Part shown: positions 50,874 to 58,920 of the stretch, one piece after another
How positions within the stretch are numbered: the stretch's first letter is position 1
How the letters are laid out: every line of letters begins with the position of its first letter
Source: Planctomycetaceae bacterium
GTDB taxonomy: Bacteria; Planctomycetota; Planctomycetia; Pirellulales; UBA1268
Length of the DNA stretch: 64,000 nucleotides
Direction of reading: 5' to 3'
Assembly (NCBI GenBank): GCA_947449135.1
Contig: CANFQO010000007.1
Span: 1-64,000, forward strand
Notes under the pieces: model-generated
Database searches by the model: none
The model's input: only the letters and a program-made list of their open reading frames with translations
What the model was told of the DNA's origin: nothing
Position numbers and translations under genes: made by a program

Positions 50874-51896
50874 TCAGGTTGGCAGGCCAAAGACGACCGA
50901 GGCCGTCAGCAGTGCCAGCAGGGATCCGAGGGACGTAAAGAGCAACGTGCGGGCTGAGGCGTCGTCGCGCCGAACAGCGAATGCTACCGTGGCCACAGCA
51001 TAAACGAGCGAGGCGATCGCTGCTGCCAGAAACAGCCGAATGCTGCCGGATGGTACGGCCAGCACGAGGCTCACTGGGACCATCGCCAGACTCGCGGAGA
51101 GGGCCTGTCCGGCCGCCCGCAGGCCGCTGGGATCGTCGACGGTCAGCATCCGCATGCCTGCCGCCGCATACTGGCCACGATAGAGCCAGGCGATCGCCAT
51201 GAAGTGCGGAAATTGCCAGAGATACAGCACGGTGGCCAGTGCCGCCACGGCCAGCGCGCCGGCAGCATCTCCGCCAGCCAGTCGCTGCGGGCCTTCAGCT
51301 GCCAGCCAGCCAATGGCCACCGGCATCGCCCCTGAGATGGCACCGACGGCGGTATTGAGCGGCGACCACATCTTCATCGGCGTATAGATGACGACATAGA
51401 GAAGCCACGTCGCGAGCGCCGCTGCAGCCGGCTGCCAGCCTGACGCCAGCGTCATGATCAGACCTCCGGCGGCCACCAGAAGCGTCGCCAGCATGACTGC
51501 GGCGGGAACGCTCAAGCGGCCTGCTGCGATGGGTCGGCGGGCCGTGCGGGGCATGAGCCGGTCGGCGTCACGTTCCAGGATCTGGTTGGCGACGCTCGAA
51601 CTGGCGGCGACCAGGGTCGTTCCGACCAAGAGCCAAAAGAGTTCCGGGCCGGCGAAGCCGCGACCGGCGGTCAGCCACCCGGAGGTCACGACCGTGGCCA
51701 GCACCATCAACGCAATCCGTGGTCGTGTGAGTCGCGAGATGTCGGCCGACAGGGCGGCTGCCTTGCCTGCGAAATCACTTTCTGCGTCGCGAGACTGCGG
51801 CGGCGCGGAAGGATGCATGGGCGCGACCGCCGAGGCGGACGACGGCGCGAATGCCGACGCTGTGAAGTCGGCCGAGCAATCTGGCGGCGGCGTCAT
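50874..51896 (-). CDS. ctaB: Haem O synthase (protohaem IX farnesyltransferase)
   Basis: Converts haem B to haem O using farnesyl diphosphate. 340 residues with a polar leader of ~50 residues. The UbiA motifs are present: NQILERDADRLMPRTARRPIA (substrate-binding Asp-rich motif) and the second YTPMKMWSPLNTAVGAISGAMP. Seven to nine membrane segments. Gene overlaps ctaA by 4 bp (ATGA) and lies immediately before subunit III, giving the full haem A pathway for the oxidase. Confidence 0.93.
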   Translation of the reverse strand: MTPPPDCSADFTASAFAPSSASAVAPMHPSAPPQSRDAESDFAGKAAALSADISRLTRPRIALMVLATVVTSGWLTAGRGFAGPELFWLLVGTTLVAASSSVANQILERDADRLMPRTARRPIAAGRLSVPAAVMLATLLVAAGGLIMTLASGWQPAAAALATWLLYVVIYTPMKMWSPLNTAVGAISGAMPVAIGWLAAEGPQRLAGGDAAGALAVAALATVLYLWQFPHFMAIAWLYRGQYAAAGMRMLTVDDPSGLRAAGQALSASLAMVPVSLVLAVPSGSIRLFLAAAIASLVYAVATVAFAVRRDDASARTLLFTSLGSLLALLTASVVFGLPT

Positions 51897-52927
51897 GCGA
51901 ATGCCCTTTCCCGGAGATGGTCCGCTCGCGGGGGCGTGGCTGGACCCACTCTCGGAGAGGCGAGCACGCCTGACACGATCGCCAGCACCACCCCTGCACC
52001 GAGAATCATCATGCCGAGCACGACATGGCCGGTGACCACCGCCGCGCCCCAGAGGCTGCGGGCTACGAGGGGATCAGAAAACATCCACGACGCGGGGAGC
52101 CAACCCGACGGCAGCCCCCAGTTGACGATCCAAGCACCGAAGCCAAGAGCCAACTGGAGACCCACGAGGAGCAGGATCGCCAACGACCATCGGCGGGCAG
52201 CGGGCCGCTCTCCCATTCGAGCAGAGATCGCAGCGGCGATGGCGAGCGTTAGCACGACCACGGCTCCGACCAGATGAAACGCCACGAGCCAGCGGAATGT
52301 GGTCGGATCGACAGAAGCGTCGAGATGCCGCAACTGGGCACCGGCCACGAGTTGAACATAACTCGCGAGGGCCAGGCCAGCGGCCGTTCTTCCTGCCGAC
52401 AACGAAGTGAGCGACGACGCCTCCGAGGGGCCGGAAGTGGCCTGACTCCTGACGGAGCTTCCGGAGGGCTTTCGGGTGAGCGTGGCGATCGCAACAGCCA
52501 CGGCGAAAAACAGTGGGCCGGTGCAGGCATGCACCTTGGCCACCGTCTTATCGTCGAGCAGCACGCGGGCGCCGCCGAGCACTCCCTGCACCACCACCAG
52601 CAGCACCGCCGCAGCGGCCAGTGCCCGGACCGCAGGGCTCAGGCGACTCCTCCAGACGATCGCCGCCAGCGTCAGCGAAATCATGCCGACGAGGGCTCCC
52701 AGCAGACGGTGACCGTGCTCCAGGAACAAATCCCACGGGCCGTAGAACCACTCCGACCACGGGAACAGAAACATGTTGTGGCCGTAGGTGGCAGGCCAGT
52801 CGGGAACCGCCATGGCGGCGTCGAACGTCGTGACCAGCGCTCCGAAGCAGAGCAGCAGAGCCGTCACCGCGACGAGGACGCACGCGATCGCGTGCGACCA
52901 ATTGGAGGGCCTGATGGTTCTGATCAT
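51893..52927 (-). CDS. ctaA: Haem A synthase (CtaA/Cox15)
   Basis: Oxidises the methyl group of haem O to form haem A. 344 residues with eight membrane segments in two four-helix halves. Histidines expected for haem are in LEHGHRLLGALVG, KVHACTGPLFF, VAFHLVGAVVV and VTGHVVLGMMI. Motif GGARVLLDDKTVAKVHA and AVPDWPATYG near the N-terminus are typical of Cox15. Adjacent to subunit I (49 bp gap) and coupled to ctaB. Confidence 0.92.
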   Translation of the reverse strand: MIRTIRPSNWSHAIACVLVAVTALLLCFGALVTTFDAAMAVPDWPATYGHNMFLFPWSEWFYGPWDLFLEHGHRLLGALVGMISLTLAAIVWRSRLSPAVRALAAAAVLLVVVQGVLGGARVLLDDKTVAKVHACTGPLFFAVAVAIATLTRKPSGSSVRSQATSGPSEASSLTSLSAGRTAAGLALASYVQLVAGAQLRHLDASVDPTTFRWLVAFHLVGAVVVLTLAIAAAISARMGERPAARRWSLAILLLVGLQLALGFGAWIVNWGLPSGWLPASWMFSDPLVARSLWGAAVVTGHVVLGMMILGAGVVLAIVSGVLASPRVGPATPPRADHLRERAFA

Positions 52928-52976
52928 CGGTGCTTTTACGAATGCTTACCCTAGGCCGCGGGGACGGCTGTTTTAT

Positions 52977-54794
52977 TCAATGCGCTGCCGCGGCGGCAGC
53001 GGTTGCCAGGGCGTTCGGGGGGTCCGTTTGCATGAGGTGATCCTTGTCCGCTCCGGGCACGGAGTATTCATAAGGGCCACGATGCACCACAGGCTGGAAG
53101 TCGAAGTTGCCGTGGCCGGGGGGGCTCGGCGCCGTCCACTCAAGGGTGTTGCTATTCCAGGGATTGCGACCAGCGATAGGACCGAAAAACATGCTCCAAA
53201 AGAAATTGGCCGCGAAGATCGCCTGCGACGCCACCATGCCGATCGCACACCAGGTCATGAAGGCGTTGAGCGGTTGCAGGTGATGGAACGTCTCGTAGTG
53301 GTAGGCGTCGGCAAGGCGACGAGGAAAGCCGACCGCGCCGAGGATGTGCATCGTGAAGAACGTGCCGTTCAGGAAGATGAACGTCAGAAAGAAGTGGACC
53401 TTGCCCCAGAACTCGTTCATCGTTCTGCCGAACATCTTCGGGAACCAAAAGTAGATTGCCGCCCAGACACCCATCGCTGTGCCGGCGAAGAGCACGTAGT
53501 GGAAGTGAGCCACGATGAAGTAGGTGTCGTGGATGAAGATGTCGACAGGCGTGGCCGCCATGAAGATGCCCGACAGTCCGCCGATGATGAACATCGAGAC
53601 GAATGAAAGAGCAAAAAGCATGGAGGTCGTGAACTGGATCCGACCGCCCCACACGGTGCCCAGCCAGTTGAAGGTTTTCACGGCGCTCGGCAGGGCGATC
53701 ATCATCGTGGAAACCATGAACGTCACGCCAAGGGCGGGGTTCATGCCCGACATGAACATGTGGTGGCCCCAGACGATGAAACCCAGGCCCGCGATGCCGG
53801 CGATCGAGTACACCATCGGCCGGTAGCCAAAGAGGGGCTTCCGTGCGAACGTCGTGAGGATGTCGGACACCATTCCCATCGCCGGCAGGATCATGATGTA
53901 AACGGCGGGGTGGCTGTAGAACCAGAAGAGATGCTGCCAGAGGAGCGGCTGTCCACCGCCGGCACCCGCGATTGCGTTGTTGACGACGTTGCCCTCCGGC
54001 GAGAAGAAGCCGGTGCCGATCGTGCGGTCGGAGAGTTGCATGAAGCCGGCAGCCGTCAGCACCGGCAGGGCGAATGCCTGCAGGATGGCGGTGATGAACA
54101 TGGCCCAGATGGTCATCGGCAGGCGAAACATCGTCATGCCGGGAGCCCGCATCAGGATGATCGTCGTCATGTAATTGACGCTGCCGAGCATGCTGGAGAC
54201 GCCCACCATCGTCAGTCCGATAAGCCAGAGCGTCTGGCCCCAGCCGCTTCCCGGCGCCGACGCGACGTTGGTCGAGAGCGGCGGGTAGCTCGTCCAGCCG
54301 CTGGAGGCAGCACCACCCTCCACGAAGAAGCTGGCCCCGAAGGCGAAGAACGCCGGCCACATGAACCAGTAGGAGAGCATGTTCAGCGTCGGGAATGCCA
54401 TGTCGTCGGCGCCAATCATCAGCGGAATCAGGAAGTTGCCGAAGGCGCCGGCGAGAATCGGGATGATCACGAGGAAGATCATCACCGTGGCGTGCATCGT
54501 AAACAGCATCGTGTAGAACTCGGGCGCCATTTGCCCGCCCTGCTGAGCAAACAATTTGCCCAGCACCGGCACATCGGACCACGGCCACGCGATCTGCCAG
54601 CGAACCGCCAGCGCCAGCAGGCCACCAATCAGGAACCACAACAGCGTGGAGAAGAGAAATTGCAGGCCGATCACCTTGTGATCTTTTGAAAAAACGTAGG
54701 TGGAGAGAAATTCCGCCAGCGGCCGAGGCTTACGGGCAGGCGGTAGGGTGGTGGCGGTGCCATGCGAGAGCGTGGACGCGGTGGCTGTGCTCAT
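52977..54794 (-). CDS. coxA: Cytochrome c oxidase subunit I (A2-type)
   Basis: 605 residues from the ATG at 54794 (a TTG lies at 54806). Twelve or more membrane segments. The haem/copper ligands lie in TMHATVMIFLVIIPILAGAFGNF, QHLFWFYSHPAVYIMILPAMG, FIVWGHHMFMSG, and FIVAHFHYVLFAGT. The segment reads YSHPAVY where the D-channel glutamate family has HPEV, so it belongs to the A2 group of haem-copper oxidases with the conserved YS motif. K-channel region present (TMMIALPSAVKTFNWLGT). Operon neighbours are subunit II upstream and ctaA downstream. Confidence 0.97.
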   Translation of the reverse strand: MSTATASTLSHGTATTLPPARKPRPLAEFLSTYVFSKDHKVIGLQFLFSTLLWFLIGGLLALAVRWQIAWPWSDVPVLGKLFAQQGGQMAPEFYTMLFTMHATVMIFLVIIPILAGAFGNFLIPLMIGADDMAFPTLNMLSYWFMWPAFFAFGASFFVEGGAASSGWTSYPPLSTNVASAPGSGWGQTLWLIGLTMVGVSSMLGSVNYMTTIILMRAPGMTMFRLPMTIWAMFITAILQAFALPVLTAAGFMQLSDRTIGTGFFSPEGNVVNNAIAGAGGGQPLLWQHLFWFYSHPAVYIMILPAMGMVSDILTTFARKPLFGYRPMVYSIAGIAGLGFIVWGHHMFMSGMNPALGVTFMVSTMMIALPSAVKTFNWLGTVWGGRIQFTTSMLFALSFVSMFIIGGLSGIFMAATPVDIFIHDTYFIVAHFHYVLFAGTAMGVWAAIYFWFPKMFGRTMNEFWGKVHFFLTFIFLNGTFFTMHILGAVGFPRRLADAYHYETFHHLQPLNAFMTWCAIGMVASQAIFAANFFWSMFFGPIAGRNPWNSNTLEWTAPSPPGHGNFDFQPVVHRGPYEYSVPGADKDHLMQTDPPNALATAAAAAAH

Positions 54795-54846
54795 GGATCT
54801 CTCCAAAAACGGACGGGACTATAGATCGTTGATAGATGTGGACGAT

Positions 54847-55647
54847 TCAGTCGGCAGCGGGGGCGACGACATCTTCTGGGGCCGGTTGCGTAGCTTCCTG
54901 ACGGGCGTAGGTTTCCTCGAGCCACCGATCAAAATCGGCGCGCGACTCGATCGTTACCCGGCCCTTCATCTTGTAGTGGCCCCAGCCGCAGAGTTCGGCG
55001 CAGACGATGTCGAACTGCCCTGTCTCCTTGGCCTTGAACCAGACGGGAATCTTCATGCCGGGAACGGCGTCCTGCTTGATCCGGAGATTTGGCAGGAAAA
55101 AGCTGTGCAGCACGTCCATGCTCTTGAGCTGGACGAGGATGTCCTCATCGACGGGCAGGTGCAGGTCATTGGTCAGAAACAGATCGTCCCGAGTGCCAAG
55201 CATGCCGTCGCGGCCCGGATAGCGCAGCCGCCATTCAAACTGCCTGGCGACCACTTCCACCGTCGGTGCCATGGCCGGACGACGCATCTTGACGTCAGCC
55301 CATGTGTTCATCTGGTAGATCGCGAGAAATAGCAGCGTGGCCGCCGGAATGATCGTCCAGACCACTTCAAGGGTGTGGCTGCCGTGGATGTAGGTCGCAG
55401 GCCCCTTGGCCTTCGCGGCATCGTATTTCCAGAGAAACCAGAAGAGCAGGCCCTCTGTGGCGATGAACACCACGCCCGTCAGCGCCAGAATGAACATGAA
55501 CAGGCTGTCGATCGACGAACCATGTTCCGAAACATCCTTCGGAAGCCAGATGTTGTAGGAAGGAGCAACAGCGAACGTTGCCACGCCAAGCACCGGCACG
55601 GCCAAGAAAATCAGGCTCCAGAAGATCCCACCAAGTCGGCTGCCCAT
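54847..55647 (-). CDS. coxB: Cytochrome c oxidase subunit II
   Basis: 266 residues. Two N-terminal membrane hairpins plus a cupredoxin domain. CuA ligands: H181 (VLHSFFLPNL), C216, E218, C220, H224 and M227 in CAELCGWGHYKMKG, a full CuA set. No cytochrome c domain is fused to the C-terminus, unlike caa3 oxidases; the tail ends with a short Ala/Pro-rich sequence. Electron donors are therefore likely separate cytochromes, and the dihaem cytochrome and cupredoxin-like proteins are encoded directly upstream. Confidence 0.96.
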   Translation of the reverse strand: MGSRLGGIFWSLIFLAVPVLGVATFAVAPSYNIWLPKDVSEHGSSIDSLFMFILALTGVVFIATEGLLFWFLWKYDAAKAKGPATYIHGSHTLEVVWTIIPAATLLFLAIYQMNTWADVKMRRPAMAPTVEVVARQFEWRLRYPGRDGMLGTRDDLFLTNDLHLPVDEDILVQLKSMDVLHSFFLPNLRIKQDAVPGMKIPVWFKAKETGQFDIVCAELCGWGHYKMKGRVTIESRADFDRWLEETYARQEATQPAPEDVVAPAAD

Positions 55648-55766
55648 TTCTCCTCGATCCTCTCTGATGTTTTCCGTATCGGTGTTTGCCGAATCGTCGT
55701 TTGTGTTGTGGGTCCGCCGACGGCTGCGCGAATCTTGGTAACTGATGCCGGCACTTTTTGTGAGTG

Positions 55767-55798
55767 CCTGATGCTGAGAACCTGATGCTTAGAACCTG
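55767..55798 (-). repeat. Tandem 14-bp repeat spanning a stop codon
   Basis: CCTGATGCTGAGAA (55767-55780) followed directly by CCTGATGCTTAGAA (55781-55794) and CCTG. The second unit contains the stop codon of the dihaem cytochrome gene (TTA at 55789 on the plus strand); the first has TGA in place of TTA. The sense resembles the 15-bp repeat at 24595 read on the other strand. Confidence 0.8.
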
Positions 55799-57039
55799 TC
55801 CCTGGCGACCATCGGTCTGTCTGCCCCAAGCTCCCCGTCGAATTCGTAGGGCAGCGAGAGAACGTAGTTGACGATGTGCCAGATGTCTTCCGGAGCAACG
55901 GTGCCCTTGGCAGCCGGCATCGGCGCTCCGTTGATACCTGCGTGAATGCGGTAGTAGAGGTCGAGCGGCCGACGGCCGCCGCGGTAGACGCCGCGCCGCA
56001 GATTGCGGGGAGGAATGGTTCTGGGCGTCAGTGCGTCGCCGTCGAGCACGTGCGAGAACTTGCCGAGCCACGCCACCTGCTGACGGTGTTCTGCCGCTTC
56101 TTCAGCAGACATGCCGGACGTCGAGGTTTCGCCCGTCTTGATCAGACCTCCCTTAACCTCTTTATTGATCTCGACGATCGCCTTGTTCCAGTCGTCGTAG
56201 TCGTTGGCCTGACCATCGCCCAGACCGGTGACACCGTGGCACTTCACGCAGTTGGCCTTGTCACCATAGAAGAGCTCCCTGCCCTTGGCGATCGATGCCG
56301 TCAGATCGATGTCGGCGGACATGTCGGGAACGACGATCTGGGCAGCAGTCGCCGACTTCCATTTTTCAGCAACTGGAGTGAGCATTTCGTCGACGAGGAA
56401 CTCCCGGGTCTCGGGCAGTATCCCCTTCGCGTCGTCGTCGAGTTCGAAATAGGCACGCATCAACGCGAGTTCGGTCTCGCCGCGGATGCTCAGGTATTTG
56501 ACATATTCCGCCAGCGCGTCGATCTGTGGCTCACTGAGCAACGCGAACGACGGCATCGACGTGCCGGCGATGCCGTTCCGGAGAATCCGCAGCAGATCCG
56601 CATGCGTCGGCTTGTCGGCGCGTTCCGTGCTTTTGAACTTGAAGACCCCGGGACGGTAGTCACGAGGGTATGGGTTGAGGAATGCTGCCGTTGGCCCCAT
56701 GCCGTCGCCGGTCACGCCATGGCAGTGGGCGCAGTGCTCGCGGTAGAGCCCGTTCTTTCTGCCGACGATGTCGCTGCGAACCGGACCACTGGCAAGCCTG
56801 AGCTTTGCTTCATCGAGGCCGGTTTCGGGAAGTGCGACGGGATCGTCGGGCGTGCCAAACATGGCCAACAGCACCGTCGCCACCTGTCGCTCTTGATCCG
56901 AGGTGAGCCGCTGCTTCGTCGCCTCGACCATGTTGAGGCGGTAGGAGGCGGACGACGTTTTACCGCACCCGGCAGACAGCAGGCATGCGGCAGCGAGAAC
57001 GGCGATGGGGAGGAACGCGACGTGCGAAAACCTTTTCAT
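55789..57039 (-). CDS. Dihaem c-type cytochrome lipoprotein
   Basis: 416 residues from the ATG at 57039. Lipobox LLSAGC at residue 25, so a membrane-anchored lipoprotein. Two haem-binding motifs: CAHCH (103-107, in REHCAHCHGVTGDG) and CVKCH (264-268, in ANCVKCHGVTGLGDG). Axial Met candidates lie in the segments following (for instance GTSMPSF and GAPMPAAKG). It probably passes electrons from the quinol side to the oxidase and lies directly upstream of subunit II. Length and layout resemble periplasmic cytochrome c lipoproteins of planctomycete oxidase operons. Confidence 0.9.
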   Translation of the reverse strand: MKRFSHVAFLPIAVLAAACLLSAGCGKTSSASYRLNMVEATKQRLTSDQERQVATVLLAMFGTPDDPVALPETGLDEAKLRLASGPVRSDIVGRKNGLYREHCAHCHGVTGDGMGPTAAFLNPYPRDYRPGVFKFKSTERADKPTHADLLRILRNGIAGTSMPSFALLSEPQIDALAEYVKYLSIRGETELALMRAYFELDDDAKGILPETREFLVDEMLTPVAEKWKSATAAQIVVPDMSADIDLTASIAKGRELFYGDKANCVKCHGVTGLGDGQANDYDDWNKAIVEINKEVKGGLIKTGETSTSGMSAEEAAEHRQQVAWLGKFSHVLDGDALTPRTIPPRNLRRGVYRGGRRPLDLYYRIHAGINGAPMPAAKGTVAPEDIWHIVNYVLSLPYEFDGELGADRPMVARDRF

Positions 57040-57116
57040 CGAAGCTGCCTGTTGATCGATATGGTGGGATGGAGCGTGAGGATCAAGCGAAGTCCGGGAA
57101 CTGCTGGGCGTGAGCA

Positions 57117-57998
57117 TTACGTGCCGATGGCGGAGGCGGGGATTTCGAGCGTGCCAAGATCTTTGACCTCGTCGGCCTCCAGTTTGATCTGAAAGCGACC
57201 CTTTGGAGTCCATTTCAACTCTGGCTTCTCCAGGCCGACGGCACCGTTGGGGCCGCCGGAACGTTCGTGCCAGACCTGGAATTCAATGGTTTCACCTGCC
57301 GGAAGATCAGCGATGGAGAACGAACCATCCACGCCACTCACAGCCACATAGCCGTCCTTCCGAAACACTGCGTAGGCTTTCATCCAAGGGTGGATGTTGC
57401 AGGTGACCATCGTGGGCATGCCGGTTTCGGCATCTGGCTTGTAGGCAGTCCCCTGCCCCGCTGGAATCAACTGGTTGAAACTCGACCCGGCGATGTTGGT
57501 GTTGTGGCCAATCGGATCACTGTTGTGAACGTCGACCTGTTGACCAACGCGGGCGGCGAACACGGGAGCAAGGAACTCGCAGTTCTTCTGGTCAAACACG
57601 AGCGGCGCCTCGGCGGCAGCGGTCTTGACGCGGCTCGTTTTTCGAGCGAACACGACGACATTTGCCAGCCCCTTGCTCGATGAATCAACGAGCACGGATC
57701 GGTCGAGCAGTTTCATGCCCCCCATCGAACAGACCTCGGTGTCTTTGTCGACGACCAAGGGCTTTGGCTGAGGCGGGGCTCCGGCGAACGTGAACCGGCC
57801 CCGGAGTGTTCCCCATCCGGTGCCTGTGGACACCGAGCCTGCCGCTGAATCACCGGAAACGCTGGACGCGGAGACAAGCGTTGCCCTAATTTTGCCGGCA
57901 GCTTCAGCGTCGGCCCCGGGTGCAGTCACCCGCCCCGGCCCACACCCCACGGTGACCACGACACAGCCAACGACAATCGCTGCAAGAATCCGCTTCAT
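57117..57998 (-). CDS. Cupredoxin-like copper protein, lipoprotein
   Basis: 293 residues. Lipobox VVVTVGC at residue 19. Cupredoxin-type strand order with a likely copper site: H165 (DPIGHNTN), C200, H203 and M206 in MVTCNIHPWMKAY, the spacing of a type-1 centre. A further C-terminal beta-sandwich region (SGVDGSFSIADLPAGETIEFQVWHE) resembles a carboxypeptidase-regulatory-like domain. It is a paralog of the next gene and probably an electron carrier or copper chaperone in the oxidase locus. Confidence 0.78.
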   Translation of the reverse strand: MKRILAAIVVGCVVVTVGCGPGRVTAPGADAEAAGKIRATLVSASSVSGDSAAGSVSTGTGWGTLRGRFTFAGAPPQPKPLVVDKDTEVCSMGGMKLLDRSVLVDSSSKGLANVVVFARKTSRVKTAAAEAPLVFDQKNCEFLAPVFAARVGQQVDVHNSDPIGHNTNIAGSSFNQLIPAGQGTAYKPDAETGMPTMVTCNIHPWMKAYAVFRKDGYVAVSGVDGSFSIADLPAGETIEFQVWHERSGGPNGAVGLEKPELKWTPKGRFQIKLEADEVKDLGTLEIPASAIGT

Positions 57999-58004
57999 GT
58001 TGGA

Positions 58005-58814
58005 TCACTTCTGAAAGATGCTTGGAGCCAGAACCATCTCACCGAGATTCGTTCCAGCAGCCTCAACTTTGACCTTCCGCCGGCCCTTGGCGATCTTTTC
58101 GCTCTTACCGCCGACACTGATCTCGCCGATGTAGCCGGCCTTCTCGTGCCAGAGTTGGAGTTCCACCTCGCCGGCCGGCACATTCTTGATTTCAAAAGAA
58201 CCATCGGCCGCGGAGACTGTGGCGTAGGGATTCGGCCGCACCACCACCCAGGCCTTCATCCAAGGGTGGATGTTGCAGGTGACCTGCGCCGGGATGGCCT
58301 CTTCATTGGCGAACGGAATGCTCGATTCGCCGCCAGCCGGGATCAGGCTGTTCGACGGTGGATTCTTGATGGTCGCCACATTGCTGTTGTGGCCGACCGT
58401 GTCGGAGTTCTTGATGATCAGCGGCTGACCCGTGTGCACCACGAGAACGTGAGGACTGAAGACGCAACCCTTGTTGTCAAGGACGACCTTCGTAGCCTTG
58501 GCTTCGGCTGCGGCATCAGGATGCACCTTCACGTCCTTATCGCGAACGAAAACGACGACATTCGCAACACCCTTGTCGGCACCGACAACCAACTCCTCTT
58601 GCAGAAGCTTGTGCTTGCCGCAGACCTCGACGTCCTTGTCGGCCTTGATCTCGGCCGGTGTCGGTGCGTCGCCGCCGTAGAGGAAGCGGCCCTTGATCGT
58701 GCCCCACTCCTCGGCAGCGGCGATCCCGGAGGCCAGGACGCACGAGGCGACAAACCCCGACACGGCAGTGGCGAGAACGCGGCGAGCATCAACATTGAAT
58801 TTCGTGGACGTCAT
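58005..58814 (-). CDS. Cupredoxin-like copper protein, soluble paralog
   Basis: 269 residues with a Sec or similar signal (LATAVSGFVASCVLASGIAAAEE) and no lipobox. The candidate copper site matches its neighbour: H142 (DTVGHNSN), C180, H183 and M186 (VTCNIHPWMKAW). Same C-terminal domain (SAADGSFEIKNVPAGEVELQLWHEK). Six bp from the previous gene. The tandem duplication suggests a lipid-anchored and a soluble version of the same carrier. Confidence 0.78.
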   Translation of the reverse strand: MTSTKFNVDARRVLATAVSGFVASCVLASGIAAAEEWGTIKGRFLYGGDAPTPAEIKADKDVEVCGKHKLLQEELVVGADKGVANVVVFVRDKDVKVHPDAAAEAKATKVVLDNKGCVFSPHVLVVHTGQPLIIKNSDTVGHNSNVATIKNPPSNSLIPAGGESSIPFANEEAIPAQVTCNIHPWMKAWVVVRPNPYATVSAADGSFEIKNVPAGEVELQLWHEKAGYIGEISVGGKSEKIAKGRRKVKVEAAGTNLGEMVLAPSIFQK

Positions 58815-58920
58815 GGCTCTCTCCAGAATGGCAACGAGTGAAGAAAATGAGGCGGTGCGGCTTGAACGATCGGGGGCTTGGACACCGGAACACGACGAGC
58901 GGGCCCGTCGACTTCTCCAG

